64,000 nt of DNA from Bacteroides sp. MSB163 (lineage in GTDB: Bacteria > Bacteroidota > Bacteroidia > Bacteroidales > Bacteroidaceae): positions 558,001 through 622,000 of the forward strand of contig NZ_CP143867.1 in NCBI RefSeq assembly GCF_036416795.1, written 5' to 3'. The translations under genes and the position numbers were made by a program. This document shows, in pieces, positions 8,954 to 17,773 of the stretch. Numbering within the stretch: position 1 is the stretch's first letter; each line of letters starts with the position of its first letter. The notes under the pieces were generated by a model that was given only the letters and a program-made list of their open reading frames with translations, made no database searches and was not told the DNA's origin.

Positions 8954-9919
8954 ATGGAAACAAGTGTGGCAACTGATCAGGAATGGCATATAATCCGCTA
9001 TTCGGCAGGAGATAAAGAGCGCTGGGACCGCTTTGTACGCCGTTCCAAAAACGGTACGTTCCTCATGCAGCGTGACTATATGGATTATCATGCCGACCGT
9101 TTCCGGGACTGTTCCCTGCTGATCTTCTGTAACCGGAAGTTAACAGCCTTGCTTCCCGGTAATCTTTCCGGCAGTTGTTTCTATTCTCATCAGGGACTGA
9201 CGTATGGCGGAATGCTCCTTTCTCCTTCCATCACCCTGCAACAAGTGGAAAACGTATTCCGTGCCGCACTCGACTATCTGCATACGGAATGCCGTGTACA
9301 GTCGATAGTCTATCGTGCTATCCCACATATCTATCACCGTTATCCTGCAGAAGAAGACCTTTACGCCCTCACCCGGCTGGGTGCAACCCTTGTGGCACGG
9401 AGCATCTCATCCGTCATTCCACTGGACGACCGCCTACCTTTCCGTACTCTCCGCCGTCGCCAACTGAAGAAAGCTCTGGCATCCTCACTGACGATTGCAG
9501 AAGATGAAGACTTTGCTTCTTTCTGGCCGATACTGGAAGAAAACCTGCACGAACGATACGGTGTCTCTCCCGTACATTCGCTGGAGGAGATTACCCGCCT
9601 GCACAGCAACTTCCCCCGCCAGATCTCCCTCTTCCGTGTATGCGACGGAGCCGAAACGTTGGGTGGATGCATTGTGTATGAGACTGACGAGGTAGCCCAC
9701 GTGCAATACATCGCAGCTTCCCCACGCGGAAAGAAATGCGGTGCGCTCGACCTGCTTTTCCACCAATTAATATACGACCGTTATGCGCGGAAGCGATACT
9801 TCGACTTTGGCATATCTACCGAACACGGCGGACAAATGTTGAACGAGGGATTACTCTTCCAAAAAGAAGGTTTCGGTGCAAGAGCAATTATGTATGACGT
9901 TTACGAATTACGCTTATGA
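8954..9919 (+). CDS. GNAT/FemAB-fold acyltransferase, probably an amino-sugar N-acyltransferase
   Basis: A 321-residue soluble protein without signal peptide or membrane segments. The pattern of its N-terminal half (RWDRFVRRSKNGTFLMQRDYMDYHADRF, a double-GNAT FemAB-type lead-in) and the later HVQYIAASPRGKKCGALDLL stretch, which resembles a GNAT acetyl-CoA loop, point to an acyltransferase. The stop TGA overlaps the start of the next gene as ATGA, so the two are translationally coupled. The next gene is a sugar aminotransferase, so the likely job is to acylate an aminodideoxy-sugar nucleotide for a surface glycan. The acyl donor and the sugar are not visible from sequence. Confidence 0.7.
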   Translation: METSVATDQEWHIIRYSAGDKERWDRFVRRSKNGTFLMQRDYMDYHADRFRDCSLLIFCNRKLTALLPGNLSGSCFYSHQGLTYGGMLLSPSITLQQVENVFRAALDYLHTECRVQSIVYRAIPHIYHRYPAEEDLYALTRLGATLVARSISSVIPLDDRLPFRTLRRRQLKKALASSLTIAEDEDFASFWPILEENLHERYGVSPVHSLEEITRLHSNFPRQISLFRVCDGAETLGGCIVYETDEVAHVQYIAASPRGKKCGALDLLFHQLIYDRYARKRYFDFGISTEHGGQMLNEGLLFQKEGFGARAIMYDVYELRL

Positions 9920-11058
9920 TAAAGTATTTAGACCTGCAAAAGATCAATGCCTCCTTCGAACCCGGACTGTCGGATGCTCTGTTGCGTGTTTCCCATTCCG
10001 GATGGTATCTGCACGGGGAAGCTACAGCCCGTTTTGAAGAGGAGTTTGCAGCTTATTGCGGCACAGCGTATTGTGTTGGCACTGGAAATGGTCTGGATGC
10101 TCTTACTTTGATATTTCTGGCTTACCGGGAATTGGGAGTGATGAATGCAGGAGATGAAGTTATTGTTCCTGCCAATACATACATTGCCACCCTGCTTTCC
10201 ATTCTTCGTGCCGATCTGAAACCAATGCTTTGTGAACCTTCTTTCGAAACATGCAATATAGATGCCGACTATGCCGAAACACTGATTACTCCCCGCACGT
10301 GTGCCATACTGCCCGTCCACCTGTATGGACGTTTAGCTAACATGAAAGAGATATGTAAGTTAGCCAACCGCTACGGACTGAAAGTCATAGAAGACGCTGC
10401 ACAAGCACATGGAGCTGTCTGGAACAAAGGTTTACCGGGGAAAGAAAATCAGCCTCTGCGTGCCGGTAATCTGGGAGATGCCGCTGCTTTCAGTTTTTAT
10501 CCTGCCAAGAATTTAGGGGCATTAGGGGATGGCGGCGCTATAACCACTCACGATGCAAGACTTGCCGCCACAGTGCGTTCCATTGCCAATTATGGCTCCA
10601 CGGAGAAATATGTCCATCGGTATCAAGGAATAAACAGCCGTCTGGACGAGTTGCAGGCGGCAGTCCTTTCCGTGAAGCTCCCTCGTTTGGATCAGGATAA
10701 TGCCCGTAGAAGGGAAATAGCGCAATTATATAAAGAAGGGATTGACTGGCAGCGTCTGGAATTACAGAGTACTGTCCATACGAATGATATCAATGAAGCC
10801 AATGTTTTTCATATCTTCCCCGTCTTTTCTCCCCGCAGGGATGAATGGCAACGTTATCTCAACAGTCATGGCATTTGTACTCAAATTCATTACCCCATCC
10901 CTCCCCATCGCCAGGAAGCGTTGAAAAAAGAATATGGAATGCAACAACTCCCCATTACGGAACGCATCCATAATGAGGAGTTAAGCCTCCCTATATCTCC
11001 ATTACTGACGAATGAAGATATAGAGCGGATCATTGACTGTGCAAACACCTTTATTTAG
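9916..11058 (+). CDS. DegT/DnrJ/EryC1/StrS-family sugar-nucleotide aminotransferase
   Basis: A 380-residue PLP enzyme. GTGNGLDAL (55-63) binds the cofactor phosphate, EDAAQAHG (159-166) holds the Asp160 that contacts the pyridine nitrogen, and FSFYPAKNLGALGDGGA carries the Schiff-base Lys198. It would transfer an amino group from glutamate to a keto-sugar nucleotide. The closest functional types by eye are 3-amino-3,6-dideoxyhexose (FdtB/QdtB-like) transaminases, but position specificity cannot be called. It overlaps the upstream acyltransferase by 4 bp and overlaps the convergent xylanase gene by 4 bp. No other nucleotide-sugar genes are nearby. Confidence 0.88.
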   Translation: MIKYLDLQKINASFEPGLSDALLRVSHSGWYLHGEATARFEEEFAAYCGTAYCVGTGNGLDALTLIFLAYRELGVMNAGDEVIVPANTYIATLLSILRADLKPMLCEPSFETCNIDADYAETLITPRTCAILPVHLYGRLANMKEICKLANRYGLKVIEDAAQAHGAVWNKGLPGKENQPLRAGNLGDAAAFSFYPAKNLGALGDGGAITTHDARLAATVRSIANYGSTEKYVHRYQGINSRLDELQAAVLSVKLPRLDQDNARRREIAQLYKEGIDWQRLELQSTVHTNDINEANVFHIFPVFSPRRDEWQRYLNSHGICTQIHYPIPPHRQEALKKEYGMQQLPITERIHNEELSLPISPLLTNEDIERIIDCANTFI

Positions 11059-13814
11059 AAACTCATCACTTTATAATACGAAGATTTCGGCAGTAAGTTT
11101 TCGTCAAACAGAAGCGGATAGTTACGCTGACGGTTACCACGACGGCGATCCAGCCATGAATCACCATCATATACATTCCAGAAAGTAACATTGCTAACCA
11201 CATTCTTATATTCGCGCAGCACCCGGAACAGCATATCATACTGGGCTACCTGTGCCGCATCTGCTTCAGGAGTCAATTCCAACGTCCTGTTATCCTGATT
11301 CACACTCAACTGTCCTCCCTGCTCTCTCGTATTTATACGAACGTCCAGTTCAGTGATATGGATATTATCAACCACCTGCGAATAAAGCTCGATAGCCTTT
11401 CTGAACTCATCCTCCGTAGGAGAAAGGGTATTATAATGTCCCTGCATTCCGATTCCGGAGATGGGTATTCCCTCAGCCTTCATGCTTTTAACCATATTAT
11501 AAATGCGGTCACGCTTCGCCGGGTTGGTCTCATTATAATCATTGTAGAAAAGCAATGCTTTGGGATCTGCCTCATGAGCATATTCAAAAGCCTTCTTTAT
11601 GAACTCATCCCCTGCAATCTTATAATAAAGAGACTGACGATAAGGCACTTCCGCTTTCGGATCATCCGTCATTGCTTCGTTCACTACGTCCCAAGCATAG
11701 ACAACATCCTTATATCTATTTACAATCGTATGAATATGCTTCCTCATTCTCTCAAACAGTACCTCTTTAGAAACCAAATTTCCCTTTTCATCATGGAACA
11801 TCCAGTCCGGAGTCTGGGCATGCCAGACAAGGCAATGACCGCGAAGCCCTATTTTATTGGCACGGGCAAAGTTGGCTATCTTATCAGCGTTCTCCCAGTT
11901 CCACTGTCCTTCTACAGGCTCTGTAGGCTGAGGTTTCATATCGTTCTCGGCAGTGATACTGTTAAAGTTGGAAGTTATCAGTGCCACCTGTTGAGGTGAA
12001 TTCAGATTTGCCATATTTATGGCACAGCCCACAGTGAAATAATCAGCATACGCATCTTTCAGGTTGTTCACCACAATATCGTTCGCAGAAGTAGCATACA
12101 AACCTATCAGACAGCCGGTGAAACCGCCTGCCACGTTCGTTGAAAGAATATCACCGGGCACGGTATTTCCCAGCTGTACGAAGTTGGTTCCATCCGTTGA
12201 ATAATAAAAGCCATAGCCATCTCCTTCACCCTTTACCCGCAGTTGAATGGGATTCTTCACATCTACTTTTGCACTTGCAACAAGTCCGGATTTACCTCTT
12301 GCCGTTCTCTCCAGCACCATATAGAAATCTTTATCCTTCTTTGTCAAGCCAAAGACATAATTGAATTTCTCACTCTGCACGCAAGTGATGCCTGCCAGAT
12401 CTTTCTCTGTCTTCGGAGCATACTGCAATGTGGTAGTAAACGAGAAGTTATTATGTTGCTGTCTGTAGAAGAGGGTTGAAGTAGGCTTCACCTCTTTTAT
12501 GTTCACCGGGAAAGGAATAATCTGCAATCCTCCGTCTTTCAGTACTGAGATGAACTCTTCACGAGGACCTCTCAGACCAATCCAGCGGTAATCCAGTTGC
12601 GGAGATGTGAAGTTTTCAGTGAACGTAAAATTGCCATTGGGGAAGTAACCGTCTTTTCCGGTTTTATTCTCCACTCCTTTAGGTGTTTTCAACTTCGGCT
12701 CCATCGGGATCAATCCGTTTTCAAAGACAGGGAATTCTCCCGACCAGTCAACCGGCAGGATAAACGTTTCACGGCCAATGTTCACTCTGCCCTTCTCATT
12801 CGGACGAATAGCCAGGAATACACCATAATATTTGCCGTCAGGACCTTCCACTAAATCGGCATGTCCGGCCCAGTCCACCATATTCTTCCGCTTCTGATTC
12901 AAGTATCTCTGGCTCAGGATAGGATTATTGGGAGCAGGAATAAAGGGTCCTTTCGGGCTGTCGCTCACAAAGATTACTTCACTATGCCAGTCGCCGGTAC
13001 CGCCTTCGGCACACATCAGATAGTAACGTCCGTTCTTCTTATAGATATGCGGAGCTTCAATCCAGATAGGTTTCTTGGATAAATCCACACCACCATTCAC
13101 AATTACCTGATCCGAACCGGGAATCACCTGATCGTTTTCCACATCATACTCCCAGATTTTAATCACACGGTGTCCGTTATAGAGTTCTTCACCACGCTTC
13201 GGTCCATCGTTATGAACCACATACGCCTTGCCATTATCATCAAAAAAGATAGAGGGGTCGATACCGTCAAAATTCAACTTGATAGGATCACTCCATCCTT
13301 TGAAAGGATCTTTTGACTTTACAACGATATTCCCGAATCCCCCTGCAAACTGAGTGGTGATCATATAGAAAGTATCATTATTGGGGTTATACTTGATGGC
13401 GGGAGCATACACACCGGCACTGATACCCGTATCATGTACTTTCAGCTGTGAAGTACGGTCCAGCACATGGCCTATCTGCGTCCAGTTCACTAAATCCTTT
13501 GAATGGAAGATAGGCACACCGGGGAACATGGCGAATGATGAACACACCAGGAAATAGTCATCCCCTTTGCGGGTTATGGACGGATCGGGGTAACAACCTT
13601 GCAAAATGGGATTATAAAACTCACCGGCCTGCAACGGATTCTCGTTGTACACCTGATCATTCCCCTGATAAACCGCCTGCAAAAATACCGGAGCACCCTT
13701 CACCTTTTTACCTTTAGCCCCTTGGCTAAAACCTGCCACTGAAAACATTGTCATACAAAGTGACAACAAAATGACGCGCTTACCCACGGAAAGCGTCGAT
13801 TTCACCTTTTTCAT
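11055..13814 (-). CDS. Bifunctional GH43 / GH10 arabinoxylan-degrading enzyme
   Basis: The ATG at 13814 is chosen because it begins a standard signal peptide (MKKVKSTLSVGKRV...FSVAGFSQ); an in-frame ATG 51 bp upstream adds only a hydrophilic tail and would overlap the preceding gene. The protein is 919 residues. A GH43 five-bladed propeller comes first, with PDPS (catalytic Asp about 77), GIDPS (Asp about 186) and WIEAPH (acid Glu). A beta-sandwich follows, then a GH10 xylanase barrel from about 590, with GHCLVWH, DVVNEAM (acid/base Glu, about 710) and HITELDVRI (nucleophile Glu, about 820). It would cut xylan backbones and remove arabinose or xylose units, in the periplasm or at the surface. 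Its stop codon overlaps the convergent aminotransferase gene. Confidence 0.9.
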   Translation of the reverse strand: MKKVKSTLSVGKRVILLSLCMTMFSVAGFSQGAKGKKVKGAPVFLQAVYQGNDQVYNENPLQAGEFYNPILQGCYPDPSITRKGDDYFLVCSSFAMFPGVPIFHSKDLVNWTQIGHVLDRTSQLKVHDTGISAGVYAPAIKYNPNNDTFYMITTQFAGGFGNIVVKSKDPFKGWSDPIKLNFDGIDPSIFFDDNGKAYVVHNDGPKRGEELYNGHRVIKIWEYDVENDQVIPGSDQVIVNGGVDLSKKPIWIEAPHIYKKNGRYYLMCAEGGTGDWHSEVIFVSDSPKGPFIPAPNNPILSQRYLNQKRKNMVDWAGHADLVEGPDGKYYGVFLAIRPNEKGRVNIGRETFILPVDWSGEFPVFENGLIPMEPKLKTPKGVENKTGKDGYFPNGNFTFTENFTSPQLDYRWIGLRGPREEFISVLKDGGLQIIPFPVNIKEVKPTSTLFYRQQHNNFSFTTTLQYAPKTEKDLAGITCVQSEKFNYVFGLTKKDKDFYMVLERTARGKSGLVASAKVDVKNPIQLRVKGEGDGYGFYYSTDGTNFVQLGNTVPGDILSTNVAGGFTGCLIGLYATSANDIVVNNLKDAYADYFTVGCAINMANLNSPQQVALITSNFNSITAENDMKPQPTEPVEGQWNWENADKIANFARANKIGLRGHCLVWHAQTPDWMFHDEKGNLVSKEVLFERMRKHIHTIVNRYKDVVYAWDVVNEAMTDDPKAEVPYRQSLYYKIAGDEFIKKAFEYAHEADPKALLFYNDYNETNPAKRDRIYNMVKSMKAEGIPISGIGMQGHYNTLSPTEDEFRKAIELYSQVVDNIHITELDVRINTREQGGQLSVNQDNRTLELTPEADAAQVAQYDMLFRVLREYKNVVSNVTFWNVYDGDSWLDRRRGNRQRNYPLLFDENLLPKSSYYKVMSF

Positions 13815-13851
13815 GTCTAATATCAATTTTGATTTATAATTACTCGCTATC

Positions 13852-15411
13852 TCATTTACTGTCACTTATACGGAAATAATCAAAGTCCACATACCCTCCG
13901 GGAGTCTTGGTAGCATAATTGAATAGTCCGAAACGGTATCCCATAAAATGCGGGAGAGTATAAGCCATCTTGAGCCGGCTTCCTATTTTTGTCCACTTCT
14001 TGCCATCCAGGCTATAGTAGAAATCCGCTATATCTTTCCTATCCGTGAAGTCACATTCGGCTTTCAGGAATACTGTATTCTGGTTCAGTGGCAGACTTTC
14101 CACCTCTTCCGGTTTGTCAGTCTGCGCACTTACCATTACAATCTTCTTTACCCCGTTTTCATATTTCACACCTACCAATCCATATTTCTTCTGAAGAAGT
14201 GCAAGCCCTGCAAAATCACCTTCTTTCATATCAGACACATCTATAGAAGTAGTTCCTGAACATACCGGACCAATCGTCCGCTGTGTCAACGTGTTTCTTG
14301 CTGACAGGAAATCAGTATCTATCCGTCCGGTTTTGAGTCGCAGATATCCCTTCCGTTCACTAACTGACCAGAGAGAATTATCCGGATTGTGATTCCACTG
14401 CCAAACCAGCGGCAAAGCCTCATCTTTCTTCTTCCGTGTAAACTCATCCGAGGCAACAATACCCGGTATCAGGCCCTTACTTGCCGGCAGATCTAATGTT
14501 TCCGGAACCTTTCCATTTATTCCGAGAACCGGCCAGCCATCTTCCCATTTCACCGGAACAAGGTAAGGGATACGGCCTACAGAACCATTATCACGGAAAA
14601 GATAAGCAAACCATCTGCCATCAGGCGTATCTATCAAGCCGCCTTGGGCAACACCTTTATCCTGCAAAGCTACTCTACCTTCCCAAGGGCCATTTATATT
14701 ATCAGCGCGGTGAATAACCACTGTACGCATTCCTCCTTTCGGCCAAGTAATATTAAATAAATAATACTTCCCATTTACTTTAAATAACTGTGAACCCTCG
14801 GCAGGTAATCCGACATTATCTCCTGACGGAGCACTGGCATTCTCTATAAAGATACGTTCGGTACCTTCTTTGATCCCGGATAAATCGGATTTCAGTTCCG
14901 CTATATGCAGTTTGCCACCTCCCCAGATGATATAAATACGACCATCATCGTCAAAGAAAACAGTATGATCATGATAGGAAGGATTAAAAGAAATAGCTTT
15001 CCAAGAACCTTTCTCTATATCTTTCGTAGTATATATATAGGTCTTCCCGGTAGTACTGGAGAACGTCGACACATAAAACATATTATTATGATAACGAATG
15101 CAGCTTGCCCACGTACCACTGCCATAAGCATTCTTACCATTATTCAAGTTCAGTGCATCCACATCGGCCAGTATATCGTAACAATAACTCACCAACTCCC
15201 AGTTCACAAGATCCTTAGATTTCATAATGGGCACTCCCGGAGCCATGTGCATGGTAGTACTACTCATGTAATAAGTATCTCCCACCCGGATCATTGACAT
15301 ATCGGGTACATCGGCATGAATCACCGGATTTTTAGCAGAAGCGTTTTGCGCAAGAGTCGCATAACTGTAGAAAATAGATGCCAGCAGAAAAAGACAAAAA
15401 TGTTTTCGCAT
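13852..15411 (-). CDS. GH43 arabinofuranosidase/xylosidase with C-terminal beta-sandwich, exported
   Basis: The start at 15411 gives MRKHFCLFLLASIFYSYATLAQ, a clean signal peptide; the longer open frame to 15465 would run into the -7 box. The protein has 519 residues. The GH43 propeller shows VIHADVPDMSMIRVGDTYYM at the N-terminus, HDHTVFFDDDGRIY and GLPAEGSQLFKVNGKYYL in the order expected for the catalytic base, pKa-modulating Asp and acid Glu. The C-terminal about 190 residues form a GH43-associated beta-sandwich. The gene ends 37 bp before the GH43-GH10 gene and is probably co-transcribed with it. The usual substrates are arabinoxylan side chains. Confidence 0.87.
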   Translation of the reverse strand: MRKHFCLFLLASIFYSYATLAQNASAKNPVIHADVPDMSMIRVGDTYYMSSTTMHMAPGVPIMKSKDLVNWELVSYCYDILADVDALNLNNGKNAYGSGTWASCIRYHNNMFYVSTFSSTTGKTYIYTTKDIEKGSWKAISFNPSYHDHTVFFDDDGRIYIIWGGGKLHIAELKSDLSGIKEGTERIFIENASAPSGDNVGLPAEGSQLFKVNGKYYLFNITWPKGGMRTVVIHRADNINGPWEGRVALQDKGVAQGGLIDTPDGRWFAYLFRDNGSVGRIPYLVPVKWEDGWPVLGINGKVPETLDLPASKGLIPGIVASDEFTRKKKDEALPLVWQWNHNPDNSLWSVSERKGYLRLKTGRIDTDFLSARNTLTQRTIGPVCSGTTSIDVSDMKEGDFAGLALLQKKYGLVGVKYENGVKKIVMVSAQTDKPEEVESLPLNQNTVFLKAECDFTDRKDIADFYYSLDGKKWTKIGSRLKMAYTLPHFMGYRFGLFNYATKTPGGYVDFDYFRISDSK

Positions 15412-15462
15412 AGTTATATCCTTTTTTATTATTGTTTTTGAAAAGAGAAAATTTACCGACAG

Positions 15463-15470
15463 CAAATATA
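15463..15470 (-). promoter_or_regulatory. -7 box of the GH43 / GH43-GH10 operon
   Basis: TATATTTG on the minus strand, 51 bp upstream of the chosen start at 15411. No TTTG at -33, as is common for regulated carbohydrate operons. Upstream (15530-15590) lie ACATCGG-type inverted half-sites that could be regulator targets. Confidence 0.45.
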
Positions 15471-15647
15471 CAGTATCGAGTCCAAGAGATACCTATAATC
15501 ATTTTACACATTCTTTCGCTGATATTACATCTTTACCGATGTATGTTTCATAATCTTTCACTCACGTTACATCGGGCATCTATAAGTACTTAGAAGGCAT
15601 AATATGAGTTACTTTGACAAAGGAGAACGATTACTTTGCCTAATAAA

Positions 15648-15687
15648 ATTTTGCCCTTACAATACTTAGTTATTGCAAGGGCAAAAT
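15648..15687 (-). terminator. Rho-independent terminator after the glycosyltransferase genes
   Basis: ATTTTGCCCTT and AAGGGCAAAAT arms (15648-15658 and 15677-15687) extend to a stem of about 15 bp with one mismatch, followed on the minus strand by a T-rich stretch. It sits 14 bp after the stop of the last glycosyltransferase gene. Confidence 0.8.
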
Positions 15688-15701
15688 ACAAGAAGAAATG
15701 A

Positions 15702-16799
15702 TTAATGTTTTTCCCAGAAGTCCAGATATTGGCGAGCCACCTTCACATGATCGTGATACTTGGCTACATATTCAATGCTTTGCTTCGATAATTCCGGAAT
15801 ACGCTCTTTATGAAGGACTATATCTTCCAATTTTTGATAAATATCTTGCTCGTCGGGCAGAACATTGATAATGGGACGAAGTTCTGTTTCATTCAATATC
15901 TCATAGTTCTCCGGCTCACCGCCTCCCACTACCGTTACTCCTTTTGCCATAGCCAATAGTGAATTCATGGAAGGAGTATACGAATACAACTGATCTAACT
16001 GGACATCAGCATCATCCATCAACTGTTGATAGCGGGCATAAGGCACATCATGCACTTCAGTGATGCGGCAAAGCTCAGGATACTTGCGCCGCACTTCTTG
16101 CAGAACGGGCAGCATAACATCAGTCCCCTTCAAATTACTGCGGGCAGACTGAATGCCGATGAAGAAATTCAGTTTCTCCGGTACACCGCGAACACGGGAC
16201 GTTACCTCACGCAAATCGATAGGTAAAGGAATGAAAGTTGTCTTATCTGAGAAGCAAGGTTGATAGGAAGCGTAATACTCCCACAAACAGGCAATAATGC
16301 CATTACAAGTTTCGGCTATAGCCCGAGTAGCACGAGCTGCCCCACCATAATACCAATCCTGAAGAGTAATCTGATTAAAAGCCGTATCACGATACCGGTC
16401 TCCGATCTTAAAATCCGAATAGTGAAAAGTACTTGTTTCCATACAAGTACGAATATAATAATAGTCGGTCCCGAAAGCTCCCAAAAAGACCTTGCCATTG
16501 TGCCGTTGCAAATAACGGTAAACAGGCAAAGTACGTTCACTGCGTAAACGCAAAAAATAAGGACTGATAATCTGCACAACATCATATCCCCGAAAACCCG
16601 GCAAATGACGCAATATACGGAAAAGGCAACAGATACCATCACGCAAACTATCCGTCGGCCGGTCAAGAGCTATATCACGCGGATAGTTCCTCCAACCACA
16701 ACCATCGGAAGCAACACAGACATCGTGCCCCAATGCCCGAAGCCCTTCCGCAAGATTCCAATGCAGCCCGCTAAACTCTCCAAGTAACAATATCTTCAT
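15702..16799 (-). CDS. GT4-like (GT-B fold) glycosyltransferase
   Basis: A 365-residue cytoplasmic protein. It begins with MKILLLGEFSGLHWNLAEGL, a glycine-rich beta1-alpha1 loop of GT-B enzymes, and near the C-terminus has GGGEPENYEILNE, a match to the E-x7-E donor-binding motif of GT4-type transferases. No membrane segment. It overlaps the preceding GT2 gene by 4 bp (ATGA), so the two act in one pathway, presumably building a surface or secreted glycan. Acceptor and sugar donor cannot be told. Confidence 0.8.
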   Translation of the reverse strand: MKILLLGEFSGLHWNLAEGLRALGHDVCVASDGCGWRNYPRDIALDRPTDSLRDGICCLFRILRHLPGFRGYDVVQIISPYFLRLRSERTLPVYRYLQRHNGKVFLGAFGTDYYYIRTCMETSTFHYSDFKIGDRYRDTAFNQITLQDWYYGGAARATRAIAETCNGIIACLWEYYASYQPCFSDKTTFIPLPIDLREVTSRVRGVPEKLNFFIGIQSARSNLKGTDVMLPVLQEVRRKYPELCRITEVHDVPYARYQQLMDDADVQLDQLYSYTPSMNSLLAMAKGVTVVGGGEPENYEILNETELRPIINVLPDEQDIYQKLEDIVLHKERIPELSKQSIEYVAKYHDHVKVARQYLDFWEKH

Positions 16800-17698
16800 A
16801 TAACAAAACGAATATAAACATTAATGACAGGACAAACCAAACGATACTTCCAAGAATACTTTTTATAGGGCAAAGGTACTAATCCCTCTCGTTTCAAGAT
16901 AGCTAATTGCCGGTTCATCTCATTTATACTACATTTATTCCGCCACATCTGACGGATATAGTCGATAACAAGAAAATGGATTCGTCTATTCAATGCCTCC
17001 AAACGCTCGACAGAGGCGTCAGACTGACAGGCCAGCCTAAACGCTTTCAACCGAAAAAGCATTTCTTTAAAATCAAATACCCTCCTCCGACATTCATCTT
17101 CAGCAATCATTCTCGTTAAAGAAGAAGATGAACAGTAATAACCATACACTTTATAAGAAGTCACCAACATTTTTCGGGCGAAGAAGTAAGCTTTGGCAAC
17201 AAACTCTTCATCTTCAAAAAGGCTCGTCTTACTGAAATAAAGAGAAGACGTCTCCAATAAACTTCGACGGAAGAAATGCGCCCAAACAACTCCCGTAAAA
17301 TTATTTAATGCCATGAAGTGGGCACCGGATGAGTATTCTACATAAGACGGCAGTTGATTGGTCGGATTCTGCTTCTCCAACGAAGAGGTACAAGTAAACT
17401 CCTTAAAACCAAACCTCAGAATATCAGGAGAGTATAGTTTCAACAAAGATAAACAAGAAAGAAGTGTATTCGGTACTAAAATATCATCAGCATCTACAAA
17501 AAAAAGATATTCACCATGCGCTTGTTGCATTCCACTATTACGTGCTCCCCCCGTAGTCTGACTCCCATCGTCCGCCACAATGATTTCATAACTCCCCTCT
17601 TCCATCCCCTGTTCACGGATAGAAGTAATACAGCGTTGCAGCAATACCGGGTCTGCCGTACCATAAAAAGGAATAATTATACTGATAAAAGGAGTCAT
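16796..17698 (-). CDS. GT2 family glycosyltransferase
   Basis: The start is placed at 17698 (MTPFISIIIPFYG), where the GT-A fold begins; 14 upstream residues in the open frame look non-coding. The protein has about 300 residues. ISIIIPFYG, IVADDGSQ and ARNSG...YLFFVDADD supply the nucleotide-sugar and metal-binding (D-x-D) residues. The C-terminal third is basic and aromatic and may contact membrane or acceptor. The gene lies 75 bp downstream of the TolC-like gene and overlaps the next transferase by 4 bp. Confidence 0.85.
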   Translation of the reverse strand: MTPFISIIIPFYGTADPVLLQRCITSIREQGMEEGSYEIIVADDGSQTTGGARNSGMQQAHGEYLFFVDADDILVPNTLLSCLSLLKLYSPDILRFGFKEFTCTSSLEKQNPTNQLPSYVEYSSGAHFMALNNFTGVVWAHFFRRSLLETSSLYFSKTSLFEDEEFVAKAYFFARKMLVTSYKVYGYYCSSSSLTRMIAEDECRRRVFDFKEMLFRLKAFRLACQSDASVERLEALNRRIHFLVIDYIRQMWRNKCSINEMNRQLAILKREGLVPLPYKKYSWKYRLVCPVINVYIRFVI

Positions 17699-17773
17699 GT
17701 GGCAAATATACAGAAAATCCTCCCCCAGCCTCGCAGCCAAAGAAGGATTTTCAAGAGAAAGACACTAAAAAAG

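Noticed and set aside
13815..13865. Longer start of the GH43-GH10 gene overlapping the upstream GH43 gene
   Set aside because: The signal peptide begins at the ATG at 13814; the 17 extra residues would mask it.
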